The notes: generated from the letters alone by a model not told the origin. Counted from the first letter of the stretch, positions 40,662-50,836 are shown. The stretch: DNA of 64,000 nucleotides from Micromonospora coriariae (GCF_900091455.1 NZ_LT607412.1:4836001-4900000); one strand, 5' to 3'. Program-made: numbers and translations.

Positions 40662-43193
40662 TCAGCTCGGTGGGGTGCCGCGCTCCCGCTCGGTGCAGAC
40701 CTGCCCAGAGGTGGCGAAGCTGTCGGTCGAGTAGACCGCCAGCACTGTGAAGCAGTAGTCCACCCGGGAGTTCAGCCCGTTGACCGTGTAGCTGGTCCGG
40801 CCCGGGTCCACGGTGGCCATCACTCCCAGCGCCTGCCCGGCCCGGCCACCGGCGACCATGAACGGCACCGCGCCCTCGGACGGGTCGGTCCAGGTCAGCG
40901 TGATCGTGACCGCGTCGTCCCGCAGCTTCAGATCACCCGGCGGTGGCCCGGCCGCCGTCGGCGCCGCCGAGGTCGGCACGGTCCCGGCCGTCGGTGGCGC
41001 GTCATCGCGACTCAGCATCACCGCGCCCAGTCCGGCCACCGCCACCACGGCCACCCCGGCGGCCACCACCGCACCGATCAGCGTCGCCCGGCCGCGGCCC
41101 GCCGACCTCTCCTCGGTGTACGCCGGCCCATACCCGTCCTGGCCGCCCGGGTGGTAGGGCTGACCCGGGTACACCGGCTGACCCGGGTGGTACTGCTGGG
41201 CCGGGTACCGCTCCTGGCCCGGATACCGCTCGGCGGCCGGTGCGGGGGCGGCCGGCGGTGCCGTCCCATCCGCGGCCGCGACGGGGCTCGACTGTCGGGC
41301 GGTCAGGTCCGGCTGGGCCGAGTCGGGCCTTGCCGGACCGCCGCTGCCCGGCCCCACGGGTGTGAACACCTCGGTCGGCGCGGGTGGCGTCACGGCCATC
41401 GGATGGGCTGGCACGCCCGGCGGCACCGCCGTGGCCCCACCGGGCTCGACCTCAGGGTGCGCCTCGGACCGGGGCCCGTCCACCACGGAACCACCCGCCG
41501 GGTCGTTGCCGGCAGTGGGCAACGGCTGCGACGGCGCGGTGCGGCTCCACGGCGGCGCGGTCAACCCCCACGGCGGTACGGGCGGCGCGCTCACCGGCGG
41601 TGCGGAGACGGGTGGGCCGGACACCGGGTAGTCGTGGCCCGGTGGTGCGGAGACGGGCTGCTCGTAGGGCGGCCCGGACACCGGATAGGGCTGGGCCGAT
41701 GGCGCGGAGACAGGATGGCGGTAGCCGGGCGGCCCGGACACGGGATAGGGGTGGCCGGGCGGCCCCGACACGGGGTAGGGGAGCCCCGGTTGTCCGGACA
41801 CCGGGTGGTTGTGGCCGGGTGGTCCGGACACCGGGTTGTTGTGGCCGGGTGGGGCGCTCACCGGGTGCACCGGCTCGGGAGGGGCGCTGGCGGCGGAAAG
41901 CCCGCCCGCCGCCCCGCCGGCCACGTTGGTTGACCCGCTCGCCTCGGCCGGCGTCGCGGCAGCCCGGGCCATCTCCTCGGCCAACAGCGGCTCGATCTGC
42001 TGTACCTGGATCGTCGGGGTATCCCACCGGGGAGCCGGAGACGGCGGCACCGCCGGGCCTGGCGGCGCGGCGGCCGGCACCTGGGCCGATGGTGTCGGCG
42101 GCGCATCGACCCCTGGCTGCTGCGGTTGGTCGCCCACCCGTTGGCGCGGTGGTACCGGTGACCCGGACAGTGGCCTGGGTGGCTGCTGCGGTCCGACCAG
42201 CTGCTGCGGCTCCGCCGGCTGGTTCGCCGGCCGTGGACGAGGCGACGCGTCGACCGGCGGTCGGGCTGGTCCCGGCTGCTGCTCCTCGGTGCGTTGGCGT
42301 GGCGGCGTGCGAGGTGCCGGTGCCGGGGGTACGGGAGGCGCCGTGAGCTGGGGCGCTTGAGGTGCCACCGGCGGAGGCGCAGGAGGTGCTCCGGGCTGCG
42401 GTGGCCCCGGCGTGACGAACGTCGATGCCGATCGGTTTGCCGGCTCGGTGGGCATCACGCGGGGGTCGGGAGCCGGTCCCGGCGGTGGGCCGGCATCGGT
42501 TGGCGGGGTTGGCGCGGCGGGTGCGCGTACCGCCGGAGGGGTCGATTGGGGCGCGGCCGGCGGTGCCGGTGGAGCCCAGGGCGACGCGGCGGCCGGGGGG
42601 CCGCCTGCCGACGGTCGCATCGCGGCCAGGGTCGCCAGAGACAGCGTCGGACCGGACAGCGCGGAGCGCGTCCCGGCATCGCCGGCCGGAACGGGATCGG
42701 CGGAACGGTCATCCGGGGTCAGCCGGGGCGCTGGCGGCGACGGCTGATGCTCGGCCGGTGCGGCAGCGGCTTCGCCGAGGTAGCGGCGGGCGGTGCGTAC
42801 CGCCGGGTGGTGCTCCCCGAGCACGGCGGGCCCGGCGGTCGCGACGCGGGTGTAGTTGCGGCGGGCCTCGTGCCGGTTGCCCAGCTCCTCGGCGACCTCC
42901 GCGAGCTCGAAGGCGAGCGCGAGCATCGCCGGATCGGAGTGGTCCCAGCGCCGCTCGCCCGCGGCGAACGCCTCCTCCAACAACCGGCGGGCGGCGAGCG
43001 GCTCGTCCGCCTCCCGGTGCAGCCGAGCCAGCAGGTGCGTGGTGTGCAGCACCTCGGGGTGGTCCTCGCCGTACGACGGGCGGGCGGATCCGACGGCCTC
43101 CGCGAGCAGCTGCCGGGCGGCGCTGAGGTCGCCCGCGGCGCGCAGGGCGAGGGCCCGGTGCTGGGCGGCTGCCAGAGGAGAGGGATGGGGCAC
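40662..43193 (-). CDS. TPR protein with Pro-rich repeats and C-terminal FN3-like domain
   Basis: 843 residues. The first 150 residues form tetratricopeptide-like helical pairs (ARQLLAEAVGSARPSYGEDHPEVLHT and following). A long Pro/Ala-rich region follows, including tandem PVSGPPGH-type repeats (see the separate repeat). A single helix (LIGAVVAAGVAVVAVAGLGAVML) then leads to an FN3-like domain (ITLTWTDPSEG to FTVLAVYSTDSFATS). So a cytoplasmic TPR part is tethered to an outer FN3 module. The GTG at 43,193 lacks a clear ribosome-binding site. It shares its FN3 type with the neighbouring operon's first gene but the 150-base gap argues for its own promoter. Confidence 0.7.
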   Translation of the reverse strand: MPHPSPLAAAQHRALALRAAGDLSAARQLLAEAVGSARPSYGEDHPEVLHTTHLLARLHREADEPLAARRLLEEAFAAGERRWDHSDPAMLALAFELAEVAEELGNRHEARRNYTRVATAGPAVLGEHHPAVRTARRYLGEAAAAPAEHQPSPPAPRLTPDDRSADPVPAGDAGTRSALSGPTLSLATLAAMRPSAGGPPAAASPWAPPAPPAAPQSTPPAVRAPAAPTPPTDAGPPPGPAPDPRVMPTEPANRSASTFVTPGPPQPGAPPAPPPVAPQAPQLTAPPVPPAPAPRTPPRQRTEEQQPGPARPPVDASPRPRPANQPAEPQQLVGPQQPPRPLSGSPVPPRQRVGDQPQQPGVDAPPTPSAQVPAAAPPGPAVPPSPAPRWDTPTIQVQQIEPLLAEEMARAAATPAEASGSTNVAGGAAGGLSAASAPPEPVHPVSAPPGHNNPVSGPPGHNHPVSGQPGLPYPVSGPPGHPYPVSGPPGYRHPVSAPSAQPYPVSGPPYEQPVSAPPGHDYPVSGPPVSAPPVSAPPVPPWGLTAPPWSRTAPSQPLPTAGNDPAGGSVVDGPRSEAHPEVEPGGATAVPPGVPAHPMAVTPPAPTEVFTPVGPGSGGPARPDSAQPDLTARQSSPVAAADGTAPPAAPAPAAERYPGQERYPAQQYHPGQPVYPGQPYHPGGQDGYGPAYTEERSAGRGRATLIGAVVAAGVAVVAVAGLGAVMLSRDDAPPTAGTVPTSAAPTAAGPPPGDLKLRDDAVTITLTWTDPSEGAVPFMVAGGRAGQALGVMATVDPGRTSYTVNGLNSRVDYCFTVLAVYSTDSFATSGQVCTERERGTPPS
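41596..41870 (-). repeat. Imperfect tandem repeats encoding PVSGPPGH units
   Basis: Within the TPR protein gene, about 10 imperfect copies encode P-V-S-(G/A)-P-P with short variable inserts (GHNH, GHPY, GYRH, AQPY). The DNA copies are similar enough that slippage or recombination could change their number between strains. Confidence 0.65.
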
Positions 43194-43427
43194 GTGGCAA
43201 TGCTGCCGTCAGAGGCCCGCCCGACGCTACCCGGACACGCCTACGGCGGTACGTCGGTGACCCCTCTCAAGGCGGTCTGAGCAGCGGTGGGACTGCCTCG
43301 ACAAGGGGGTCGGATGGCGATGTGCATGATCCACGAGTGGCGTGTACAGTAACTCCCCGTGCGGCCCGCCGGGCCGACCGTCGGGTGTCAAGATCATCCA
43401 GGTCGGCGAGGTAGGCTGAACGAGCAA

Positions 43428-43511
43428 GTCCGGGTGGCGGAATGGCAGACGCGCTAGCTTGAGGTGCTAGTGCCCGTATAGGGCGTGGGGGTTCAAGTCC
43501 CCCCTCGGACA
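43428..43511 (+). tRNA. tRNA-Leu (GAG anticodon)
   Basis: 84 bases fold as a class II tRNA. The acceptor arm GTCCGGG pairs with CTCGGAC, the anticodon stem is CTAGC/GCTAG with loop TTGAGGT, giving anticodon GAG at 43,461-43,463, a long variable arm is present, and the T-arm has GGGGGTTCAAGTCCCCC. CCA is not encoded. Directly downstream come an AbrB-like gene and a tyrosine integrase, so its 3' end is the probable attachment site of the island. Confidence 0.92.
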
Positions 43512-43546
43512 CAGATTTTCCGCATCTAGGCGCTGTTTTACGTGTT

Positions 43547-43570
43547 GGTGTTCAAGCCCGCTTGAACACC
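43547..43570. repeat. Perfect 10-bp inverted repeat next to tRNA-Leu
   Basis: GGTGTTCAAG-CCCG-CTTGAACACC lies 35 bases after the tRNA. Its TTCAAG core also occurs in the tRNA T-arm. It could be an integrase or excision-factor binding site, or the tRNA terminator. Confidence 0.6.
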
Positions 43571-43619
43571 TCATCTACCCTCTGGCGTCTCTGCGGGCGA
43601 CCGCCGTGCCGGGGCGGGG

Positions 43620-44123
43620 GTGGTCGTGGTGACCGCCTCGTTCGTGCCGCCGGTAATCCCCAAGGTGGTCCCTGGCGGTGCCGGTGCCGCTGCCGGTGCC
43701 GGTGCTGGTCCGGTGGGTCGGAGTCGACGGCCCCTTCCCGTACCGGCGTTGGAATCCAGATCCCCGTCCCCGGGAGCGACCGACACCGTCTACGCGTTGA
43801 GCGCTGTGGACAAGAGCGGCAGGGTCGCCGATCGCAGCATCGTCCGGGTGCTTGGCTGGGGGCCGGGGGCTCGCCTGGACATCCGCGAGCAGGCAGGAAT
43901 CATCGTGGCCCGGCCGGCAGCCGATGGTGTCCACTACGTCGGCGATCGTGGTCACCTGCATCTGCCGTTGGCGGTGCGCCGATGGTGCCGGCTGACGGCG
44001 GGGGACCGTGTTCTGCTTGCTGCCGACCCTGCCACCGGTGTACTGGTGGCCCATCCCCTTGCCGTGCTCGACCGGCTGCTGGCCGACGTGCACGCTGCCG
44101 TGGCGGGGGGTGAGGTGGAATGA
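43620..44123 (+). CDS. AbrB/MazE-like DNA-binding protein
   Basis: 167 residues. After a low-complexity Gly/Ala/Pro-rich N-terminus of about 50 residues, the chain reads VYALSAVDKSGRVADRSIVRVLGWGPGARLDI, the swapped-hairpin AbrB fold with an unusual second copy-like strand pair, then GHLHLPLAVRRWCRLTAGDRVLL, again AbrB-like. The start is uncertain because several GTG codons lie in the low-complexity stretch. It overlaps the integrase by four bases, suggesting that it regulates integration or excision of the island. Confidence 0.65.
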   Translation: MVVVTASFVPPVIPKVVPGGAGAAAGAGAGPVGRSRRPLPVPALESRSPSPGATDTVYALSAVDKSGRVADRSIVRVLGWGPGARLDIREQAGIIVARPAADGVHYVGDRGHLHLPLAVRRWCRLTAGDRVLLAADPATGVLVAHPLAVLDRLLADVHAAVAGGEVE

Positions 44124-45151
44124 GCCAGACCGTCGCTGGCCGGGCGGAGTTGGAGGCGGCCCGGTTGCTGCTCGAGCGAATGGGCATCTCTCCGGCCGAT
44201 CTGCTGCAGGTACGGCCGGCCCGTCCGCTAGCCCCGACGTTCGCCGAGTACGTGCCAGTGGTGGCCGCCGCGGTGTCGCCGGGTACTCGTCGGGCGTACG
44301 GTTCGTACTGGAACCGAGTGGTGCAGGCATGGGGAGATCGGCGTATCGACGAACCCCGACCGTCTGAGATCGAGCAGTTGCGCGCCCAGGTGCAGGCCAA
44401 TGTGGTGGCGCGCCGCAACAACCGGGGCGGCCGATCGGCTGCCGAACATCTGGTCGCGGCGCTGCGCTGCCTGTACCGGCAGGCGGTGGCGGACGGGTAC
44501 CTGGATGCGGCCGACAACCCGGCGTTGAAGGTGGACAAGCCACGCCGGCTGCCCAGCACCCGGCGAGCGATCGGCGACGCGCGCCTGGCGGAGATCAACG
44601 AAGTGGCGGCCAGCACGGGCGATGACCCGGGTCTGGACAGTCTGCTGATCCGGCTGCACACCGAGACGGCCTGCCGCCGTGCCGGGGCGCTGGCGCTGCG
44701 CCCGCGGGACCTGGACACCGACCAATGTCTGATCTTCCTGCGGGAGAAGGGCGGCACGGCCCGGTGGCAGCCCGTCTCGCCGACGCTGATGCGGCACCTG
44801 CTGGCGCATCATGCCGAGCGGGCTGACGGCGACCGGAACGGCAGTCTGCTGCGCTACCGCGACGGTCGGCCGCTGACCTACCGGCGTTACGACCATCTGT
44901 GGGCGCGGATCGGGCAACATCTGCGATGGGTGCACACCCAGCAGATCAGTACACACTGGCTGCGGCATACGACCCTGACCTGGGTTGAGCGCACTCACGG
45001 TCACGCCGTCGCCCGCGCCTACGCCGGCCACACCGACGGCGGCAGTGGGAGCGGCTCGACAGCCACCTATGTGCGGGCGACGTTGCACGAGGTCGCGGTG
45101 GCCTTGGCCGGTCTGACCAGCGAGGACCATCCACTCGCCGTGGAAGCCTAG
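44120..45151 (+). CDS. Tyrosine recombinase/integrase
   Basis: 343 residues. A SAM-like core-binding domain (residues 40-135) is followed by the catalytic domain with Arg186 (TACRRAGAL), Lys210 (REKGG), HxxR at His279-Arg282 (HWLRHTTL), His304 (YAGHTDG) and nucleophile Tyr317 (ATYVRA); all are present. With a tRNA-Leu gene 600 bases upstream, this is the likely integrase of the accessory island that follows. ATG overlaps the AbrB-like stop. A strong hairpin follows the stop. Confidence 0.9.
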   Translation: MSQTVAGRAELEAARLLLERMGISPADLLQVRPARPLAPTFAEYVPVVAAAVSPGTRRAYGSYWNRVVQAWGDRRIDEPRPSEIEQLRAQVQANVVARRNNRGGRSAAEHLVAALRCLYRQAVADGYLDAADNPALKVDKPRRLPSTRRAIGDARLAEINEVAASTGDDPGLDSLLIRLHTETACRRAGALALRPRDLDTDQCLIFLREKGGTARWQPVSPTLMRHLLAHHAERADGDRNGSLLRYRDGRPLTYRRYDHLWARIGQHLRWVHTQQISTHWLRHTTLTWVERTHGHAVARAYAGHTDGGSGSGSTATYVRATLHEVAVALAGLTSEDHPLAVEA

Positions 45152-45165
45152 ACGATGGATCACCT

Positions 45166-45200
45166 GGTGGCCTCCCTCGACAGGGCCGAGGGAGGCCACC
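45166..45200 (+). terminator. Terminator of the integrase operon
   Basis: A perfect 14-bp stem (45,166-45,179 with 45,187-45,200) with a seven-base loop, 14 bases after the integrase stop. It isolates the integration module from the downstream defence-like genes. Confidence 0.85.
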
Positions 45201-45634
45201 GTGCCTTGAGGGAAACCATCTGGCCGCCGTTGGGGAGATTGGCTGGCCGTTACATATCAGCCGCAGTGGGGGCTCCCGCCAACCGACGTCGTTACTGGCA
45301 GTGATGGGTCAGGCGACGGTCCGCTCGTTGTCTGCGGCCATGAGCGGATGCTGATGCCGCCTCGGATCCTTCGCCGCCGGGCCGACCGTGCGCGCCCTTC
45401 TGCGACGGATATGTCCTGCGCCTGTTGCCGGCCGCCGTCGAGCTGCACAAGTTTCGGCATGAGGTGACGGCTGCGGTAGCGGCCCAGCGGTGTGGTCAGC
45501 CCGATCACACTGCCGACCTGCTCGGTGGGACGCAAATCTTGTCGGTCCCGCGTGCCATCATCGAGTTACCCCAGCATGACGGGCCTCTCCTCCAGGACCC
45601 GACTTGCCGGATTGGGACCAGTTTGAGGACGCGC
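45201..45634. other. Upstream region of the Cap4-STAND gene
   Basis: 434 bases without a convincing gene. The nuclease-STAND frame is open from a TTG at 45,425, but that extension of 70 residues shows no domain, so I treat it as non-coding leader and promoter area. Confidence 0.45.
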
Positions 45635-48600
45635 ATGAACCTGAGGGCGACGCACTACGGCTACGCATACCAGGACCTCATCACTGGCATCGCCCTCGTC
45701 GACCTGATGCTAGGCACCGCGGAAAGCATCACGGTCGACACCAAGGGGTTCACGGGCGACCGGTTCGACGACCTGACTATTGGCTACAGGACCGGTCGGC
45801 GAGTCCGCATCCAGATCAAGCACACGAATCTGGACCGCGAGCTCTCGAAGGACAGCTTCTCCGGAGACGGGAGGAGTCTCCGGCTCGACTTGCTGTACGG
45901 CGCTCTCCTGTCCGACCTGGACCAGCATCCCGGCACTACGTACCGGGTCATCGTCCGTGACGGCAACCCGGATGAGGGCCTCGCCGCCGTGTTAAAACCT
46001 GTTGAGGCGGCAGACGACCCTGGCGACCCGCTGCCGGGCGTCGCCACCCGCAGGTTCAAGTTCGACCCGACGGCCCTGCAGGAAACTGAACCCTGGAAGA
46101 CGCGTCTTGCCGGGCTCACTGAAGTGCAGATCCGCACGGCGTGCGAGTACCTCACGGTCGACACCAGCGCCCCGGCTTCGACGCTCGACTTCTCCGCGCC
46201 CGGTCCCGCTGAGCGCGCGCTCCTGCGTCGCGTTATCGAAGAACTCGGCTCTGGCCGTCCCCCCAACACCAACATTCGACCCGAATACGCGGCACTCGCC
46301 TTGGCGCACGCAGCCACAGGCGCCCGGGCACTCGACGGGAACGTCGCCCGGGAAAGAGTTCTGCCCCAAGTCGGGCTTGCCACCGACTTCGGTGCGGTCG
46401 CCGAAGGACACCCCATCGAAACGGCCGTCGTCGTGCATCGGGCCGGGGCTGCCACCGAAGTGCGCAAGCATGTCGACGCCGTTGCCTCCGCCGGTGGCCG
46501 TGTCATCGTTACCGGCGAACCTGGTGTCGGCAAGTCCTGGCTGTGCGAACAACTCGCAGACACCTACCGCGACGAGGGCTGGATTGTTGCCAGGCACCAC
46601 TGCTGGCTCGGTGCCACTGACATCAACCGAGGGGAACGCGTCCTCACCAATGTTGTCATCGGAAGCATGCTGCGGCAGCTCGAACAGGTCGTGCCCGAAG
46701 CCACCACAGACCTGCGGCCCAGGTTCGCCGCTAGCCCGGACGCACTCACCGCGGCAATTCAAACATGCCGCGAGACGCGCCCTCGCCAGAACGTGCTCCT
46801 CATCGTCGACGGCCTCGACCACGTCGACCGGGTCCTCGGCCGGCGTACCAGCCAGCAGACGGACCCCTCACGCCTACTGGTTGACCAGCTTGCCGCCATC
46901 GACCTCCCGCCCGGCGTATGCATGCTCATCGCCAGCCAACCCGGTTCCCACCTCGTCAACGCAGCACCCGACACCGGCGACTCCCTCCAGATGCCACGCA
47001 TGTCATGGGAGGAGATTCGCACTCTCGTGACTAAGCACGGGCTGCTCACCGAACCCGGCGGGACCGAGCCGCTCGACGACGAACGCGCCATCGTCGACCT
47101 AGTCCACAACCGCTCCGGCGGCAACGCGCTACACGCCACCTACCTGTGCCGGTACGCGACCCGCACCTCGCCGCTCGACGACGACGCAGCGCCGGGCACG
47201 GCCAACGACATCATTCACCGACTAACGAGTATCCCCGACACGGCCACTGACATCGACGCCTACTACGAGTACCTGCTCGGCGCTATGACCGCCGACCAGT
47301 TGTTCGCCATCGGTACCCTCGCGCTGTGCGACTTCGCGCTGTCCGCGAACGAGCTCGGCGAACTGCTTCCCCCGATGGTGAAGCCGTTCTTGGCGCCCGC
47401 TCTCAAGGCGCTCGCACCCGTGCTGACCTCGCAACCCGGCCTCGGCGGCCTGCGCATCCATCACGAAAGCTTTAGCCGGCACATCCTGCGCGGCAGAGAC
47501 GACGAGTGGGTCGCGTCCATCCGTGAAAGCGCCGCCGCGTGGCTCACGGCTCGCGGGTTCTTCACCGACGCGCGGGCGTTCCGGCACCTCCCCGAACTCC
47601 TCGCGCACCTAGACCGGTACGACGAACTGAAGGAACTCATCCAACCGGGCTTCGTCGCCGAAGGCCTCCGCGCGTTTCAACCGCCGGAGGCGCTTCAGTG
47701 GGTCGTCGGGATCGTCGCCCGCGAAAGCGAAGCACGGCTCGACTGGCCAACGCTGATCACCTGCATCGAGACCCGCAAGTCAATTGACACCTACGAGACA
47801 GAGTCGCTGACCGACTCGATCGTCGAGTATGCGGACGTCGTGGTCGCCATCGTCGGTGCCGACATCGTAGCCGAGCGACTTATGTACGAAGGGCGGGCCA
47901 CATTCCCGTCACGGTGGGGGCTCCGCCTCTGTGAGTCCGTGGACCGAGCCGGGGCTGCGGCGCCGTGGAAGGTGTACATCGACGCCCGAAAGCACGAATC
48001 GAAGCGGGAACGCTCCACCTACAGCTCTGACCGCGACGGAACTCTCTATCGGGCCGGCCAACTCGGGGCGCTCCGCCTCAGCAATCAGCGTGGTGACGTC
48101 CCGCCGAACCTAGCCGAACAGGTTGCCGAGAACCTCCAACTCGACCACGACGCGTCCCTCGAAGACCTCGTCGAGGTGTTCACCGCCGGTCTCCCGGCAG
48201 GGTCCATGCCGGAGGTTGCCGCGGCAATGACCGATCCCACCAAGGCCGCCCGGGTCTACCTGAAACTCGCCGACCTCGCCACAGCCGGGGCACCTGGCCT
48301 ACCCGATCCGGCCGACCTCGCCCGGCAGGCGTGGACGCTTGCGCCAGCACTCGACATCGGGGGGTACCTCAACCACGGCATCCCTGGCGCTGATGTTCTC
48401 ACAGGGCTGGGAACCATCAACCTTGAAGCGAACATCCAGGCCGCCACCGACGGCGTCCTCGACGGGCGCCTCGTCAACGACGTCAACGTCCAACGGTGGC
48501 TTTCGCTCCTCACGCTCGCACACTCCCTCGACGGGACTATTCCGCTCAAGTACGTCAGCCAACTCGCGGGCGAAGGCTTCTATCGCGCCTGGCTGCGGTA

Positions 48601-50836
48601 CGCGGTGACGACCATCGGCATCGCAGACGACGTCGCCGCCGGCGTCACCACGGCCGAAGAAGCCTCCACGGTCGTCCTGGTCGCGCTCGCGGACCTCGCG
48701 ACAGAAGCACAGCCGTTCACCGGGGACCCTCGGGCGTGCGACCTCTATTCCATTCACTCGCTCGTTCACAAGGTCGTCGAGGACTCCCTCATCGTCGTCC
48801 AACCTAGCGACCTCGGCCCGGTTCTCGCCCATCTCGTCGCCATTAGCGACGGCACCACCACCACGACCAACTTCGGACTGCCCGAGAACGGGCCCCTGAC
48901 AATAAATGACCTCCTCGAAATCCTGTCTCGCGTGTCCAGCCACATCGGCGTCGACGCCATCCACGCCCTGATCAAGGTCATTCGGGGCCGACGCCGTGAC
49001 ACCAACACCCAGTACAGCATCACCGCCGACTTCGAACTCGCAACCGCCCGCATCTGCGTCGCCGCCGGCGCAAAGGATGAAGCTAACGAATGTTGGCGCC
49101 GCGCCTGCCTGCTCCTCGCAAGCTACGGCGGACACAAAGACCCCACCCTCTCCGAAATCATCGACAGCATCCACGACATCGCCGACGTCGACATCGCCAC
49201 CGCACGCGTGTGCCTGGCCAAGCTCGTCGATCTCGTCTACCTGGTGCGGCAGCACACCAACGGCCGCGGCACCTCACACTTCGTGGACCGGTGGTGGGAG
49301 AAGGTCGCAACCATTGATCCGACCGCTGCGGGCATCGACGGCGCCGACACCCTCCTCGCCGAGCTCGGCTTCGAAGACGGGCGCGCGCACACAGCACATA
49401 CTCACTTGCTCGAAAACCAGGTCACGACTGCAGACCCCATCGTCTTGGCGGCCCTCCGACTCACCGTCGGGACGGACTGGCGTCGCCCGACCACCGACCT
49501 CCAACTCCTCACCCGACTTCAGGAGGAGCTCGGCAAGAGCCCGCAGACAGACGTGATGCTCGCCATCGTCGCGAACAACATTGCGGCGAGCTACGACGAC
49601 CAGCCGATGCTGTACACCAGCGATCAGCCCAAGTCCGCGGTGACACCGGAGCTTGTCGACGCAGTCGTCCGATTGGGTGGCGCAGCTTTCCCCGCCCGGA
49701 CGCCGCGTCCAGAGCAAAAGCGGAACAGCGCATGGGACTCCAACCCAAAGCCCGACCCGCTGGAGATGCAGAAGCGGCTCGTGAGCGACCAGCGTCCCGT
49801 CGTCCCCGAAGGCCGAGCGGGTGCGGTCCTCGCGGCACGCGAGTTCGAGAACCAGCGATATCGGGACGACGCCGCTCCCAGGTGGGAGCTTGACGCGGTC
49901 ACGAACGCCATCGGATGGCGCATCGTCGAAGCGGCCGTGACCGATGGCGCAGAGGCGGGTATCGGGCTAATTGACGATGTCGCTCGTGAGGTGGCCCGGT
50001 TCTCCGATAACGAGGTGTTCGCTGGTCTTGGCGAGGGACTCGCCGCCCGCTGCGAGAGCACAAACGACTCGTTGAAGACGGTGGCAAGCTACTGCCTTAC
50101 GCTCGCTTACATCCGCATACGGGGCGGGGGCGGGTGGCGCACGTTCGCCGGACGGGAACGTGTACACCTCTGGACCGCGGCACACGAACTGGACTCGGTT
50201 ACCGCGGAGAGGACGCTAGCGGCGGCGGTCGCCGAGACAGTCGATTCAGATCCGCAGCGCACGTACGGGGTGACTCAGGCTGTGGTCGCAGCGTTCGCTT
50301 CAACGCCGACCGGCGCGCAGGGTGGTACGGCGGTCGAGTGCTGGGAGGCTGCGTTCTCGGTCATCCAACATCGGCTCCCGGGTATCGCGGAACGGGCCGG
50401 TCACACGTACCGGCCGACCGCGACCCCTGACTCGCAGGACGCACTGGATGTTGCGATGGCGACGCTCGCATTGGCGACGATCTCTCAGCCGCTGCGCGCG
50501 GACCTGCGGCAGACGCTCATCGCCACCACCCTGCTGATGACGTGCCGCCCGAGGATCGGGCAGGCGGCACTCGTCCACGTACTGCGGGCTGGCCTGGATG
50601 CAGGCCGGACCACATGGCTGTTGGACGTCGTACGCGCCTGCCTGCCGATCGGTGAGCTGACTGATGAGATGGCAGCAGAGTGGACGCAGCTGGCACGGAC
50701 TGATTGGTTGTCGGTGCGTGCGCTCGCGGGCCAGATCCTGGATGCACACGGACGTCCTGTTCCGCACCCGCCAGCGACCGAACCGGCCCCGAAGGTGCGT
50801 GCCGCCTTCCACGCCCTGATGGGGGAGCGCGAATGA
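45635..50836 (+). CDS. Cap4-like nuclease/STAND NTPase fusion (Avs-like)
   Basis: 1733 residues. Residues 1-110 look like a Cap4/DUF4297 endonuclease: GYAYQDL, then RFDDLTIGYRTGRRVRIQIKH with Asp45/46 and the Q-x-K pair Gln60-Lys62 of a PD-(D/E)xK site. A STAND P-loop follows: Walker A GEPGVGKS (294-301), Walker B VLLIVDGLDH (Asp392), then SQPGS and a winged-helix region. The last 1000 residues are helical repeats that would sense a trigger. This architecture matches Avs2-type antiviral NTPases, which recognise phage proteins and degrade DNA. ATG at 45,635 has TGAGGA six bases upstream. Codon 120 is TTA. It overlaps the next gene by four bases. Confidence 0.8.
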   Translation: MNLRATHYGYAYQDLITGIALVDLMLGTAESITVDTKGFTGDRFDDLTIGYRTGRRVRIQIKHTNLDRELSKDSFSGDGRSLRLDLLYGALLSDLDQHPGTTYRVIVRDGNPDEGLAAVLKPVEAADDPGDPLPGVATRRFKFDPTALQETEPWKTRLAGLTEVQIRTACEYLTVDTSAPASTLDFSAPGPAERALLRRVIEELGSGRPPNTNIRPEYAALALAHAATGARALDGNVARERVLPQVGLATDFGAVAEGHPIETAVVVHRAGAATEVRKHVDAVASAGGRVIVTGEPGVGKSWLCEQLADTYRDEGWIVARHHCWLGATDINRGERVLTNVVIGSMLRQLEQVVPEATTDLRPRFAASPDALTAAIQTCRETRPRQNVLLIVDGLDHVDRVLGRRTSQQTDPSRLLVDQLAAIDLPPGVCMLIASQPGSHLVNAAPDTGDSLQMPRMSWEEIRTLVTKHGLLTEPGGTEPLDDERAIVDLVHNRSGGNALHATYLCRYATRTSPLDDDAAPGTANDIIHRLTSIPDTATDIDAYYEYLLGAMTADQLFAIGTLALCDFALSANELGELLPPMVKPFLAPALKALAPVLTSQPGLGGLRIHHESFSRHILRGRDDEWVASIRESAAAWLTARGFFTDARAFRHLPELLAHLDRYDELKELIQPGFVAEGLRAFQPPEALQWVVGIVARESEARLDWPTLITCIETRKSIDTYETESLTDSIVEYADVVVAIVGADIVAERLMYEGRATFPSRWGLRLCESVDRAGAAAPWKVYIDARKHESKRERSTYSSDRDGTLYRAGQLGALRLSNQRGDVPPNLAEQVAENLQLDHDASLEDLVEVFTAGLPAGSMPEVAAAMTDPTKAARVYLKLADLATAGAPGLPDPADLARQAWTLAPALDIGGYLNHGIPGADVLTGLGTINLEANIQAATDGVLDGRLVNDVNVQRWLSLLTLAHSLDGTIPLKYVSQLAGEGFYRAWLRYAVTTIGIADDVAAGVTTAEEASTVVLVALADLATEAQPFTGDPRACDLYSIHSLVHKVVEDSLIVVQPSDLGPVLAHLVAISDGTTTTTNFGLPENGPLTINDLLEILSRVSSHIGVDAIHALIKVIRGRRRDTNTQYSITADFELATARICVAAGAKDEANECWRRACLLLASYGGHKDPTLSEIIDSIHDIADVDIATARVCLAKLVDLVYLVRQHTNGRGTSHFVDRWWEKVATIDPTAAGIDGADTLLAELGFEDGRAHTAHTHLLENQVTTADPIVLAALRLTVGTDWRRPTTDLQLLTRLQEELGKSPQTDVMLAIVANNIAASYDDQPMLYTSDQPKSAVTPELVDAVVRLGGAAFPARTPRPEQKRNSAWDSNPKPDPLEMQKRLVSDQRPVVPEGRAGAVLAAREFENQRYRDDAAPRWELDAVTNAIGWRIVEAAVTDGAEAGIGLIDDVAREVARFSDNEVFAGLGEGLAARCESTNDSLKTVASYCLTLAYIRIRGGGGWRTFAGRERVHLWTAAHELDSVTAERTLAAAVAETVDSDPQRTYGVTQAVVAAFASTPTGAQGGTAVECWEAAFSVIQHRLPGIAERAGHTYRPTATPDSQDALDVAMATLALATISQPLRADLRQTLIATTLLMTCRPRIGQAALVHVLRAGLDAGRTTWLLDVVRACLPIGELTDEMAAEWTQLARTDWLSVRALAGQILDAHGRPVPHPPATEPAPKVRAAFHALMGERE

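Noticed and set aside
41596..41870. CRISPR or satellite array
   Set aside because: The repeats are in frame and encode a PVSGPP-type Pro-rich region of the TPR protein.
43562..44113. Alternative frame across the AbrB-like gene
   Set aside because: It is Arg/Gly/Cys-rich without domains; the chosen frame has AbrB motifs and overlaps the integrase start.
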